Assembly (NCBI GenBank): GCA_034180455.1 | Contig: JAXFOG010000005.1 | Span: 56,680-120,679, forward strand | DNA length: 64,000 nucleotides | From: JAAZPT01 sp034180455 | GTDB taxonomy: Bacteria; Bacillota; Clostridia; Christensenellales; Aristaeellaceae | Reading direction: 5' to 3' | Shown: one piece after another, positions 9,697 to 18,834 of the stretch | Layout: each line of letters begins with the position of its first letter | Position numbering within the stretch: position 1 is the stretch's first letter | Made by a program: the position numbers and the translations under genes | The notes under the pieces: model-generated | Database searches by the model: none | Told to the model about the DNA's origin: nothing | The model's input: the letters and a program-made list of their open reading frames with translations, nothing else

Positions 9697-10047
9697 GTGG
9701 AATATAAAATCGTTAATGATCTTGGAACAATTTATATTGATGACGAGGTAATGGCAAAAGTAGTAGGCTATTCTGCTTTAGAGTGCTATGGAATTGTAGC
9801 GATGGCTAGTCAAAGAGCCAGTGATGGAATAGCCGAGTGGTTAGGAAGAGAAAACCTTACAAAGGGTGTGCAGATAAAATCAGTAGATGACATGCTCGAT
9901 GTACAATTGTTTATTATAGTTGAATATGGAATTTCTATTTCCGAGATTTGCAAAACAATAGTGCAAACTGTTAAATACAAACTTGAAAGTATGACAGGTG
10001 TAAAAGTACGCAGAATAAACATATCTGTTGAAGGTATTCGCATATAA
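9697..10047 (+). CDS. Asp23/Gls24 family protein (YloU-like)
   Basis: A 116-residue protein starting at GTG 9697, which has GGAGGT at 9685-9690. The segment beginning NDLGTIYIDDEVMAKVVG, followed by ECYGIVAMAS, is typical of the Asp23/YloU family. These small proteins are associated with alkaline stress and envelope homeostasis in Staphylococcus, but their biochemical role is unclear. The conserved yloU-yloV-recG neighbourhood is present, with fakA 27 bp downstream. Confidence 0.9.
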   Translation: MEYKIVNDLGTIYIDDEVMAKVVGYSALECYGIVAMASQRASDGIAEWLGRENLTKGVQIKSVDDMLDVQLFIIVEYGISISEICKTIVQTVKYKLESMTGVKVRRINISVEGIRI

Positions 10048-10074
10048 TAAAATTATCTAGTGAGGAGAAACAAC

Positions 10075-11706
10075 TTGGTAAAGATAAATACAATTGATGG
10101 AGTACTGCTTAGAGATATGATTATTGCAGGTACTACCATGCTTCAAAATAATAGAGAAAAAGTTGATGCCCTTAATGTATTTCCCGTTCCCGATGGTGAT
10201 ACAGGAACTAACATGACACTTACTATTCAATCTGCTACTAAAGAAGTAAATTCAAAAGAATTGCTTAGAGCTGATGAGGCAGCAAATGCCATTGCAAAAG
10301 GTGCACTTCGTGGCGCTAGAGGTAATTCTGGTGTTATTCTTTCTCAACTTTTTAGAGGTTTTGCTAAAGAATTAAAGGATGTTGAGTCAATTACTCCTTC
10401 AAAGTTTGCTTTAGCATTAGATAGGGGAGCAAAGACAGCTTATAAAGCCGTTATGAAGCCTAAAGAGGGTACAATTCTTACAGTAGCAAGGGTTATTGCA
10501 GAAGAGGCTTTAAAGCAAGCAGAAAAGGACCCTGATAATTATGAGGCTTTGTTTGATTGTATCCTTAGCACAGGAGAAGATATACTAGCTAAAACTCAAC
10601 AGATGTTACCTGCTTTGAAACAAGCTGGTGTGGTTGATTCGGGTGGAACAGGACTTTTATATATTTATATTGGCTATGCTTCTGTAATTAAAGGAGAAAA
10701 GCTTCCTGATGGGGATGTTATATCATCTCATGCTGAATCTTTAGAAGAATTTGTAGATGATCATGATAAAATTGAAGAAATAAAATTTGCTTATTGCAAT
10801 GAGTTTACCATTAAAAATCTTAACTCCGATACCAATGATGAAATAATTGATAGATTCAGACGTAGACTAAATAGAATTGGCGATACTGTTTTTGTAAAGA
10901 AATCTGATGATGTAATAAATGTTTTAGTTCATTCTAATGAACCAGGAAGAGTACTTCAATATGCATTAGAACTTGGCGAAATATCTGACATTAAGATTAT
11001 AAATATCTTGGATGAAAGAAGACAAAAAGAAGATAAGCCAGTTGAACTAAAGAAGTATGGAATGGTTGCAGTTTCTCTGGGAGAAGGCTTTAATCAAATT
11101 TATAAAGAACTTTCAGTTGACAGAGTTGTAGATGGTGGACAGACAATGAATCCTAGCATCGATGATTTGTCGAAAGCTATTGATTCTGTAAATGCAGAAA
11201 CAATTTATGTTTTTCCAAATAATGGAAACATTATTATGGCCGCTGAACAAGCTGCAAAAATTTCTGAAAAGAAGGTTTATGTATTAAGAACTAAGAACGT
11301 TGCTATGGGAATTTCTGCTGCAATTGCTTTTCAAGAGAATGCTGATGCAGAAACTAACCTAAATAGAATGACAGAGGCTGCAGAACAAGTCAGAACTGGA
11401 ATGGTAACTTATGCTATTCGAGATACTGTATTTGAAGATCTTGATATTAAAAAAGATGATATTATTGGTCTTACTAATGGAAAAATTACTAAAAAAGGAA
11501 ACGATATTTTAACTGTTGCAGCTGAACTTATGAAAGATATAGTAACAGAAAATGACGAATTGATATCAATTTACTACGGTAACGATGTTGATGAGAATTC
11601 AGCCAATAAGCTTTGTGAGTTACTATCAAGCACTTATTCACATTGCGATGTAGAAGTACAGTTTGGTGGGCAACCATTATATTACTATCTGATTTCAGTA
11701 GAATGA
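10075..11706 (+). CDS. fakA: DAK2-domain protein, fatty acid kinase catalytic subunit FakA (YloV)
   Basis: A 543-residue protein with an N-terminal DhaL/DAK2 nucleotide-binding domain (PVPDGDTGTNMTLT near 42, RGNSGVILSQLFRG near 85) and a C-terminal FakA region. With FakB (DegV-type) partners, FakA phosphorylates fatty acids for phospholipid synthesis. The start is assigned to TTG 10075 because GAGGAG lies at 10062-10067; the in-frame GTG at 10060 would overlap that site. It ends in an ATGA overlap with recG. No fakB is in the window. Confidence 0.92.
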   Translation: MVKINTIDGVLLRDMIIAGTTMLQNNREKVDALNVFPVPDGDTGTNMTLTIQSATKEVNSKELLRADEAANAIAKGALRGARGNSGVILSQLFRGFAKELKDVESITPSKFALALDRGAKTAYKAVMKPKEGTILTVARVIAEEALKQAEKDPDNYEALFDCILSTGEDILAKTQQMLPALKQAGVVDSGGTGLLYIYIGYASVIKGEKLPDGDVISSHAESLEEFVDDHDKIEEIKFAYCNEFTIKNLNSDTNDEIIDRFRRRLNRIGDTVFVKKSDDVINVLVHSNEPGRVLQYALELGEISDIKIINILDERRQKEDKPVELKKYGMVAVSLGEGFNQIYKELSVDRVVDGGQTMNPSIDDLSKAIDSVNAETIYVFPNNGNIIMAAEQAAKISEKKVYVLRTKNVAMGISAAIAFQENADAETNLNRMTEAAEQVRTGMVTYAIRDTVFEDLDIKKDDIIGLTNGKITKKGNDILTVAAELMKDIVTENDELISIYYGNDVDENSANKLCELLSSTYSHCDVEVQFGGQPLYYYLISVE

Positions 11707-13712
11707 GACTTGATGAAATTAAAGGCATTGGGCCAAAAAGAATTGAATTACTTCACGCAGCGAATATATATTCGGTGCGTGATATTTTATATTATTTTCC
11801 ATATAGATATAAGGATACAAGGACAATTACACCTATAGCCTCAATAGTCGAGGGTGACTTGGTATCAGTAGAATGCTATTTTGAGAATAAAGTAAGTAGT
11901 AGCTATTTTAACGGATTAAATCGTGTTATATCATATGCATATGATAATTCTGGTAAAATAAAATGTGTTTGGTTTAACTCCCCTTGGATAAAAAATATAA
12001 TATTTCCAAATAAAAAATATATTATTTATGGAAGAGCATATAAAAAAAACAATGTGCTCTATTTAAGCACACCTTCTTTTGAAAATCAAAAAGCATTAAT
12101 TCCAGTATATAAAAGAATATCGGGTATTTCAAATAATATTCTTAAAAATCTAATTTTCAATGTTATTAATAGTATTAATGAAATAGAGGATATTATACCT
12201 ACTCAATTACGGCAATCATATAATTTATTATCAATATCTAGTGCGTTGATGGCCAAGCATTTTCCTCAAAATGAAGAGATGTTAAACAAAGCCAATCAAA
12301 GGCTAATAATTGATAATACTTTATACTATTTGGAACTTTTTTCTACAATAAAAAATACAAGGACAAATGGTGTTGAAATAAATTCAGATAGTTGTATTAT
12401 TGATGAATATTGGAAGAGTTTTCAATTTAAGCCTACTGAAGATCAAATTTTTGCGCTTAATGAAATAATAACTGATTTGCGTTGTAAAGAGGCTATGTCA
12501 AGATTGCTCCAAGGAGATGTAGGCTCTGGGAAAACTGCAGTTGCGTTAGGTGCGGCCTTCTATGTTATGATGAGTGGATACCAATGCGCATATATGGCTC
12601 CTACTGAAGTATTAGCTATTCAAATATATAATACAGCAAGATCGGTTTTTGAAAAATGGGGGATAGAAGTAAGCTTATTAACATCCAAAGTAAATTCAAA
12701 ATTAAAGAAAGAAAACTATGAAAGAATTGAGAACGGAACTAGCAAAATGATAGTTGGTACTCATGCTTTGTTTAGTGAAGGATTAAATTATAATAATTTA
12801 GGATTAATAATCACTGATGAACAACATAGATTTGGTGTTGCTCAAAGAAGAGCACTTGAGTCAAAAAATAACAATGCAGAAAATGTAAATGTATTGCTCA
12901 TGTCTGCTACACCTATACCGAGATCAACAGCTTTAATTCTTTTAAACGATCTAGATATTTCAACAATCAAACACATGCCAAAAGGAAGAAAGCCAGTTAA
13001 AACTTTTATAACTCCAGAATCTAAGAGAAATGATTTATATCAATTTGTAAAAAATAATATTTCTCTAGGAAAACAAGCTTATATTATATGTAAACTCGTG
13101 GAAAACAGCGATGACGATAGTATAGTTTACGATGTAAAACAACATTACAAAGAGTTATCTTTAAATGTATTTAAAAATTACAGAGTTGGTTTGTTATATG
13201 GTAAACAAAAGCAGGATGAAAAACTACAAATCATTCAGGAATTTCAAGATGGAAAAATAGATATACTTGTATCTACCACAGTAATTGAGGTTGGAATTAA
13301 TGTTCCAAATACGAATATAATAATTATTGAGAATGCAGATATGTATGGACTATCACAGTTACATCAGCTAAGAGGACGTGTGGGAAGAGATGGCTCTGAT
13401 GCGTGGTGTTTTTTAATGACTAAACCTAATGAAAAACTAATGAGATTTTGTAATACAAATGATGGATTTGAAATATCAAAAATTGATTTTTTCTCGAGAG
13501 GACCAGGTGAACTTCTAGGATTATGCCAACACGGAGAATCAGAACTTTCCAACCTGCTTCTAAATGATGGAACTGAAAATCTTGTTTTAGCAGCAAAAAG
13601 TATACTTGAAGAGATAAAGTCTAATGTTGATTACTCTGACTATTCAAAAAAAATAAAAGATAATAGCTTAGATCACTTTAAGGATATCCAAGAGAAAATT
13701 ACATTTGCATAA
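11703..13712 (+). CDS. recG: ATP-dependent DNA helicase RecG
   Basis: A 669-residue helicase that remodels stalled forks and Holliday junctions. It has an N-terminal wedge/OB region beginning RLDEIKGIGPKR, Walker A GDVGSGKTAVALG, a DEQH box, SATPIPRS, and a C-terminal QLRGRVGRDG motif. The start at 11703 sits in an ATGA overlap with fakA, removing 20 residues from the longest open frame. Length is typical of RecG (about 680). It ends at a bidirectional terminator. Confidence 0.97.
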   Translation: MRLDEIKGIGPKRIELLHAANIYSVRDILYYFPYRYKDTRTITPIASIVEGDLVSVECYFENKVSSSYFNGLNRVISYAYDNSGKIKCVWFNSPWIKNIIFPNKKYIIYGRAYKKNNVLYLSTPSFENQKALIPVYKRISGISNNILKNLIFNVINSINEIEDIIPTQLRQSYNLLSISSALMAKHFPQNEEMLNKANQRLIIDNTLYYLELFSTIKNTRTNGVEINSDSCIIDEYWKSFQFKPTEDQIFALNEIITDLRCKEAMSRLLQGDVGSGKTAVALGAAFYVMMSGYQCAYMAPTEVLAIQIYNTARSVFEKWGIEVSLLTSKVNSKLKKENYERIENGTSKMIVGTHALFSEGLNYNNLGLIITDEQHRFGVAQRRALESKNNNAENVNVLLMSATPIPRSTALILLNDLDISTIKHMPKGRKPVKTFITPESKRNDLYQFVKNNISLGKQAYIICKLVENSDDDSIVYDVKQHYKELSLNVFKNYRVGLLYGKQKQDEKLQIIQEFQDGKIDILVSTTVIEVGINVPNTNIIIIENADMYGLSQLHQLRGRVGRDGSDAWCFLMTKPNEKLMRFCNTNDGFEISKIDFFSRGPGELLGLCQHGESELSNLLLNDGTENLVLAAKSILEEIKSNVDYSDYSKKIKDNSLDHFKDIQEKITFA

Positions 13713-13715
13713 AAT

Positions 13716-13746
13716 AAAAAGTGTGTCAATAATTTAGCACACTTTT
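13716..13746. terminator. Bidirectional terminator between recG and the foldase gene
   Basis: Arms AAAAAGTGTG and CACACTTTTT flank a loop of about a dozen bases. T-runs occur on both strands, serving recG (+) and the converging foldase gene (-). Confidence 0.88.
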
Positions 13747-13753
13747 TAAAATT

Positions 13754-15106
13754 CTATTTTATTTCTGTTTTTTCTATTTTAAACTCATTTAGCCATGAAT
13801 TAAGAGTTTTGTTTACTGCTTCTGAATTTTTATTTCCAAGTATTTCTTTTTTTATTATTTCTTTATTAGAATCATTTAGTTCGGCAGGTCCAGAAGGTAT
13901 ATCGCAAGCATAATATAGAATATGTACGCCATACATACCAATTATTGGATCACTGTATTCACCTATTGAATTAATTGTAAAAGCTGCTTTTGTAAAAGCT
14001 GGATCATATATAAAGCTGTTTTGATTTACTCTATATCCTTCTGTTTTATATGGCTCAACATTCATTCCAGGATCGTTACCATATTCTTTAACTAAATCAT
14101 CAAAAGAAACTTTATTTTCTATTTTGCTTTTTATTTCTTGTACTTCAGATTCTACAGAATCCATAATTTTCTTTTTTGCAGCATCTAGATCTTCTTGTTT
14201 GATCTCTTTTTTCTCTTCTTTATTTTCTTCTAACTCATTACCTTCATTATGAATGTTACTCTCTTCTTCTAGTTCAGCTTTTAATGAATTATAAGTGCTA
14301 AGCAGGGATTCGTCTACTTTTAGTAGTATGTGTTTTATACCCCTATAACCCTCAGGAGTATACCAGGTAGGAATATTTCGCATTATTGCTTGTTCATAAT
14401 ACAAAACATTTGAATCATACAAGGATTTTTCATTAGCTATTTTTTCCTGGTATTTATCTTCTATTTCTTGATCTGTTACTTGTATATCTTTTGTAATATA
14501 AGACTGAATATTTTTTATTGCATAATCTTCAATATTTGATTTAACTATATTATCAACTGTAAATGACGCATCTTCCATTTCTTTTTTTATGTCAGCAGTT
14601 TTATTATTTTTATCTTCTTCTGATGCATTTTTACCAGTACGTTCTTCCAATATAGAATTAAAAGTATCATCATAGAGCTTTTGAGATTCTTTTTTAATAT
14701 TTGCCATTTCTTCATCATTTGGTTTATCAAGACCAAGTTCTTTGGCTTTTTGTAATACAATGTATTTTTGTATTGCAGTATCTAAAGCCATCTGATAAAT
14801 TTGCTTAGAAGCCTCATAAGATTGAGTATCTGCACCAGAATAAGAATACTGAGTTAACAAAAAGTTAAAAAGATCGTTTACTTCGGATGCTAGAATTTCA
14901 TGTTCATTGACTTTTGCCATTAAAACATCACCTGCAGGAATTTCAAATTTTTTTTCAGGCTTTATATCGTTCTCGGGAATATCGGTGTTTGTAATTTCGC
15001 TGGTGGTTTCTGGAGATACGGTTGGTGTTTCTTCAGAATAAGCAAAAGAGTTAAAGGTTAACGAAATAACCAAAGTAATAAGTAATATTTTAAAAATTCT
15101 TTTCAT
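13754..15106 (-). CDS. Secreted parvulin-type peptidyl-prolyl isomerase (SurA/PrsA-like foldase)
   Basis: A 450-residue exported protein with a signal peptide (MKRIFKILLITLVISL, cleavage after about NSFAYS). It has a SurA-N-like helical region (about 55-240), a rotamase segment starting YRGIKHILLKV near 255, and a second half (SFDDLVKEYGNDPG, then GMYGVHILYY). It probably assists folding of secreted proteins. Two oddities stand out. There is no lipobox cysteine, unlike PrsA. A Glu/Lys/Asn-rich stretch of about 40 residues interrupts the parvulin fold after the first strand. Confidence 0.85.
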   Translation of the reverse strand: MKRIFKILLITLVISLTFNSFAYSEETPTVSPETTSEITNTDIPENDIKPEKKFEIPAGDVLMAKVNEHEILASEVNDLFNFLLTQYSYSGADTQSYEASKQIYQMALDTAIQKYIVLQKAKELGLDKPNDEEMANIKKESQKLYDDTFNSILEERTGKNASEEDKNNKTADIKKEMEDASFTVDNIVKSNIEDYAIKNIQSYITKDIQVTDQEIEDKYQEKIANEKSLYDSNVLYYEQAIMRNIPTWYTPEGYRGIKHILLKVDESLLSTYNSLKAELEEESNIHNEGNELEENKEEKKEIKQEDLDAAKKKIMDSVESEVQEIKSKIENKVSFDDLVKEYGNDPGMNVEPYKTEGYRVNQNSFIYDPAFTKAAFTINSIGEYSDPIIGMYGVHILYYACDIPSGPAELNDSNKEIIKKEILGNKNSEAVNKTLNSWLNEFKIEKTEIK

Positions 15107-15133
15107 ATAAATCTCCTTAAATCTATTAGTTTA

Positions 15134-15162
15134 TTTATAGCATATTAACATTATTATTTCAA
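15134..15162 (-). promoter_or_regulatory. Sigma-A promoter for the foldase gene
   Basis: On the minus strand, TTGAAA (15162-15157), 17 bp spacer, TATAAA (15139-15134). AAGGAG follows shortly before the start codon. Confidence 0.7.
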
Positions 15163-15256
15163 TATGAGCATTATTTCTTTACAAAAATATATTTTTTACT
15201 TTAAGTATTTTAGTAATTTAGTATAATATAGATATATTACTTTTAGGGAGAAAAAT

Positions 15257-16456
15257 ATGTCATTAGAATTATCATCAGAATTATTAAATATGAGCGAATC
15301 GGCAACATTTGCTATAAGCGATAAAGCAAAGAAATTAAAAGCATTAGGCCATGATGTGATAAATTTGGGTGTAGGAGAGCCAGATTTTAATACACCAGAT
15401 CATATTAAAAATTCAGCTAAAGAAGCTCTTGATTTAAACCTAACTCATTATACTGCAGTTGCTGGGACTCTTTCAATAAAAGAAGCCATAATACGAAAAC
15501 TTAAAAGAGATAATAATTTAAATTATGATGTTTCTCAAATTTGCGTATCAAACGGGGCAAAACAATCAATTTATAATGCATTAAAGGCTATAATAAACCT
15601 CGGTGATGAAGTGATAGTTCTTACTCCTACATGGGTAAGCTATCCTGAAATGATAAAAATATGTGGGGCAACTCCAGTCTTTGTAGAATGTAGGGAAGAA
15701 AATGATTTTGTGCCAAATATAGATGACATTTCTGATAAAATAAACATAAAGACAAAAGCAATAATTATAAACTCACCTTGTAATCCAACTGGAGCAATAT
15801 TTTCAAGAGAGCTGCTACAGCAAATAGGGGAGCTAGCATATCAAAATAATTTTTATATAATAAGTGATGAAATATATGAGAAACTTATTTATGATAATTT
15901 AAAGCATATTTCAATAGCATCTACAAGCGACGTTATTAAGGATAGAACTATAGTTATTAATGGAGTTAGCAAGGCATATTCTATGACTGGATTTAGAATA
16001 GGTTATGCAGCTGGTCCTCAAAAAATTATATCTTTAATGAGCAAATATCAGGGACAAACAACTAGCTGTGCCAACAGTATCGCACAATATGCGAGTGCTT
16101 ATGCAATAGATAATGGTGATGAATCATGTTATGTAATGAGGAAAGAATTTGAAAAAAGAAGAAATGATTTATGCTCGATGATAAAAGCAATTGATGGACT
16201 TGATTGCAATATTCCTTCTGGCGCTTTTTATTTGTTAGTAAACATTAAAGATACTTATGGCAAAAATTATCAAGGAGAAGTTATTTGCAATTCAATAAAA
16301 TTTAGTCAATTGCTTCTTGACAATGAGTTTGTTGCATGTGTACCAGGAACACCATTTTATGCACCAAACCATATAAGAATAAGCTATGCACTTTCAACTG
16401 ATCAGTTATATGAAAGCATAGCAAGATTAAAAAGCTTTGTATCAAAATTGAAATAA
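15257..16456 (+). CDS. Class I/II PLP-dependent aminotransferase (AspC/AspB-like)
   Basis: A 399-residue aminotransferase. The PLP lysine is in NGVSKAYSMTGFRIGY (about residue 239), with NSPCNPTG and SDEIYEKLIY also present. This places it in the aspartate/tyrosine aminotransferase Ib group, but substrate specificity cannot be read from sequence. An AGGGAGAA site precedes ATG 15257. A good TATAAT lies at 15222-15227, though its -35 is weak. It stands alone between the foldase gene and the rpsF operon. Confidence 0.92.
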   Translation: MSLELSSELLNMSESATFAISDKAKKLKALGHDVINLGVGEPDFNTPDHIKNSAKEALDLNLTHYTAVAGTLSIKEAIIRKLKRDNNLNYDVSQICVSNGAKQSIYNALKAIINLGDEVIVLTPTWVSYPEMIKICGATPVFVECREENDFVPNIDDISDKINIKTKAIIINSPCNPTGAIFSRELLQQIGELAYQNNFYIISDEIYEKLIYDNLKHISIASTSDVIKDRTIVINGVSKAYSMTGFRIGYAAGPQKIISLMSKYQGQTTSCANSIAQYASAYAIDNGDESCYVMRKEFEKRRNDLCSMIKAIDGLDCNIPSGAFYLLVNIKDTYGKNYQGEVICNSIKFSQLLLDNEFVACVPGTPFYAPNHIRISYALSTDQLYESIARLKSFVSKLK

Positions 16457-16460
16457 ATAC

Positions 16461-16489
16461 TTGATTTTTTTCTTAAAACATGATAATAT
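16461..16489 (+). promoter_or_regulatory. Extended -10 sigma-A promoter for rpsF-ssb-rpsR
   Basis: TTGATT at 16461-16466, 17 bp spacer, TGATAATAT with -10 TAATAT at 16484-16489. Confidence 0.75.
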
Positions 16490-16508
16490 ATTAAATTGTT
16501 TAAACCTT

Positions 16509-16530
16509 GCAACATACAAAGATATGTTGC
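16509..16530 (+). promoter_or_regulatory. Leader hairpin upstream of rpsF, possible S6:S18 autoregulatory site
   Basis: A perfect 8-bp hairpin (GCAACATA / TATGTTGC, 6-base loop) sits in the short leader between promoter and RBS. No T-run follows, so it is not a terminator. In many bacteria the S6:S18 complex binds this leader to repress the operon. I could not match the published motif bases, so the regulatory role is inference. Confidence 0.4.
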
Positions 16531-16555
16531 CAATTGTCCATAAGGAGGTGAAAGT

Positions 16556-17014
16556 ATGAATAATTATGAACTTACTTATATCATTGATCCTAGGCTTGAC
16601 GATAATGCACGTAAGGAACTTATCGAACGCTTTAATTCACTGATAGAAGCAAATGGTGGTGTCATTGAAAAGGTTGACGAAACTGTATGGGGTAAAAGAA
16701 GACTTGCATATGCTATAAATGATCTTACAGAGGGTTACTATGTATTGATTACATTTAAAGCTGAGGCACAGGTACCACGTGAGATCGAACGTAATCTTCA
16801 AAACTCGGATAAAATACTTCGCTATCTGATAATCAAAATAGAGAATAAGCGCAGAACTGTAAAGCCTCGCGTAGAAAATAATTCTCGTAATGAGCAATCA
16901 GAAGAAAACGTTTTAAACGAGAATGTTGAACTCAACGTTGAAGAAACGACTGAAAAAGTTGAAGACGCAAATGTAACTGAGGAAAGCTCACAAGAACAAG
17001 AAATTACCGAATAA
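16556..17014 (+). CDS. rpsF: 30S ribosomal protein bS6
   Basis: A 152-residue protein whose first about 100 residues are a standard bS6 fold (NYELTYIIDPRLDD at the start, WGKRRLAYAI near 43). It then carries an acidic, Glu/Asn/Val-rich C-terminal tail of about 50 residues. Typical bS6 is 95-135 residues; glutamate-rich tails are known in the family. A very strong AAGGAGGTG site precedes ATG 16556. First gene of rpsF-ssb-rpsR. Confidence 0.96.
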   Translation: MNNYELTYIIDPRLDDNARKELIERFNSLIEANGGVIEKVDETVWGKRRLAYAINDLTEGYYVLITFKAEAQVPREIERNLQNSDKILRYLIIKIENKRRTVKPRVENNSRNEQSEENVLNENVELNVEETTEKVEDANVTEESSQEQEITE

Positions 17015-17027
17015 CATGAGGTGAAAC

Positions 17028-17435
17028 ATGAATCATATAGTAATTATTGGTAATCTAGTAAGAGATCCGGAGTCCAGGACAATTCCTTCTGGCACAACTG
17101 TATGCAATTTTACTGTTGCTGTTAATCGTCGTAGAGGCGGAACCCAGCAAGAAGTTGATTATTTCAGAGTATCCGCTTGGGGTGCTACTGGTGAAAATTG
17201 CCAAAAGTATTTAGTAAAAGGCAATAAGGTAGCTGTATCTGGAACGGTGTCTGCCAACGCATATATGGGGAATGATGGTACTCCAAGAGCATCTCTTGAG
17301 ATAAGTACTGTAGATGTTGAGTTTTTAACACCAAAATCAAGTTCGGCACAACCAAATAAAACTGAGGATATACAGGACTCTTATAACGACAATAATGGAT
17401 TTGTTGAAGTTAATGAGACTGAGCTTCCGTTTTAA
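17028..17435 (+). CDS. ssb: Single-stranded DNA-binding protein SSB
   Basis: A 135-residue OB-fold protein coating ssDNA in replication and repair. It begins MNHIVIIGNLVRDPE and contains a VDYFRVSAWGATGENC segment. The C-terminus ends in NETELPF, an acidic tip like the canonical DDxxxF that docks partner proteins. The linker is short compared with Bacillus SsbA (172 aa). It lies between rpsF and rpsR. Confidence 0.96.
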   Translation: MNHIVIIGNLVRDPESRTIPSGTTVCNFTVAVNRRRGGTQQEVDYFRVSAWGATGENCQKYLVKGNKVAVSGTVSANAYMGNDGTPRASLEISTVDVEFLTPKSSSAQPNKTEDIQDSYNDNNGFVEVNETELPF

Positions 17436-17455
17436 AAAGAAGGAGGAAAAATTGC

Positions 17456-17710
17456 ATGTCTGAGTCACGCAATGAAAGGTATCGTCAATTTGCAGGACGT
17501 AGACCTAGGCGCAAGGTATGCAACTTCTGTGTGGATAAAGTAGAATATATTGATTATAAAGATATTAATCGTCTTCGTCGTTTTGTAAGCGAAAGAGGTA
17601 AGATACTTCCCCGCAGAATGAGTGGCGTTTGTGCAAAACATCAGCGCCAGTTAGCAGAAGCAATCAAGCGCGCAAGAGCTATAGCTCTTCTACCATATAC
17701 TGCAGAATAA
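17456..17710 (+). CDS. rpsR: 30S ribosomal protein bS18
   Basis: An 84-residue ribosomal protein that partners bS6 in the 30S platform. It contains RPRRKVCNFCVDK near residue 15 and RMSGVCAKHQRQLA near 54. The CxxC pair plus the later Cys/His suggest the zinc-binding (C+) form. AAGGAGGAAAA precedes ATG 17456. Last gene of the operon; rplI, often next in Bacillus relatives, lies with dnaB at 46.7 kb instead. Confidence 0.97.
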   Translation: MSESRNERYRQFAGRRPRRKVCNFCVDKVEYIDYKDINRLRRFVSERGKILPRRMSGVCAKHQRQLAEAIKRARAIALLPYTAE

Positions 17711-17718
17711 TATGATGT

Positions 17719-17752
17719 AAACATACTTAGTAAATTTACTAAGTATGTTTTT
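17719..17752 (+). terminator. Intrinsic terminator after rpsR
   Basis: A perfect 16-bp inverted repeat (arms 17719-17734 and 17735-17750) ending in a T-run. The right arm includes AAGTATGTTT. Confidence 0.88.
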
Positions 17753-17771
17753 ATATATAATTTTTCAATTG

Positions 17772-17802
17772 AAAAAGAAAGCTAAATAATAGCTTTCTTT
17801 TA
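17772..17802 (-). terminator. Terminator for the galE operon
   Basis: Arms AAAAGAAAGCT and AGCTTTCTTTT around an 8-base loop, followed on the minus strand by a T-run. It sits 17 bp beyond the galE stop. Confidence 0.82.
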
Positions 17803-17818
17803 ATATTATTAAAATTAA

Positions 17819-18826
17819 TTATAAACCTTCAGGATTTTGTGATTGCCATAACCATGAATCTTTGCACATATCTTCAAGATTTAAATTTGATTCCCAATGC
17901 AAAAGATTCTTTGCTTTAGTAGTATCAGCATAGCATTCTGATACATCGCCTTCACGCCTATTTGTAATTTGATAAGGAACTTTTATATTATTTACTTTTT
18001 CAAAGGTTTTTACTAAGTCTAAAACTGTATATCCCTTTCCGGTTCCAATATTAATTACTTCACAACCTTTATTGTTTAACAAGTATTTGCATGCTGCGAC
18101 ATGAGCTTTCGCAAGGTCTACTACATGTATATAGTCTCTTAACCCTGTCCCGTCATGTGTATTATAATCATTTCCAAATACAGAAAGTTTTTCTAATTTC
18201 TTTGCTGCTACCAGTGTAATATATGGCATTAAATTGTTGGGAATACCTCTTGGAGATTCGCCAATCAATCCACTTTTATGTGCACCTACTGGATTAAAGT
18301 ATCTAAGTAATGCAACCGATAAATTCTTATCTGCAAAACTTAAATCCTGTAAGATTTGTTCAATCATATATTTCGTCCATCCATATGGATTAGTACATCC
18401 AGTTGGCATATCTTCAGTAAGTGGCATTTTTGTTGCCTTTCCATAAACTGTAGCAGATGAACTAAAAACAATGTTTTTTACATTGTACTTATTCATTAAT
18501 TCGAATAGGCTTAAACTTGCATCAAGATTATTTCTATAATACATTAAAGGTTTAGACACCGATTCTCCTACTGCTTTATATCCAGCAAAATGTATTACTG
18601 CATCAATATCATTTTCGTAAAAAACCTTTTCAAATTTTTTAGTATCTGTTATATCTATTTGATAAAAAATAGGCTTTACTGATGTTATTTTTTCTAATCT
18701 ATCTAAAATTTTAATACTACTATTATATAAATTATCAACAATTATTGGTGTAAATCCAGCGTTTATAAGTTCAATATATGTATGTGAACCTATATATCCG
18801 GCTCCTCCAGTTAAAAGTACATTCAT
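17819..18826 (-). CDS. galE: UDP-glucose 4-epimerase
   Basis: A 335-residue extended SDR enzyme interconverting UDP-glucose and UDP-galactose (or the N-acetyl forms). The N-terminal NAD-binding motif GGAGYIGSHT, the VFSSSATVYG segment and the catalytic YGWTK (YxxxK) are visible. It is last in a three-gene minus-strand cassette with a sugar nucleotidyltransferase and a sugar-phosphate transferase, so it likely supplies a nucleotide sugar for surface glycan. Confidence 0.95.
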   Translation of the reverse strand: MNVLLTGGAGYIGSHTYIELINAGFTPIIVDNLYNSSIKILDRLEKITSVKPIFYQIDITDTKKFEKVFYENDIDAVIHFAGYKAVGESVSKPLMYYRNNLDASLSLFELMNKYNVKNIVFSSSATVYGKATKMPLTEDMPTGCTNPYGWTKYMIEQILQDLSFADKNLSVALLRYFNPVGAHKSGLIGESPRGIPNNLMPYITLVAAKKLEKLSVFGNDYNTHDGTGLRDYIHVVDLAKAHVAACKYLLNNKGCEVINIGTGKGYTVLDLVKTFEKVNNIKVPYQITNRREGDVSECYADTTKAKNLLHWESNLNLEDMCKDSWLWQSQNPEGL

Positions 18827-18834
18827 CTTAACTC

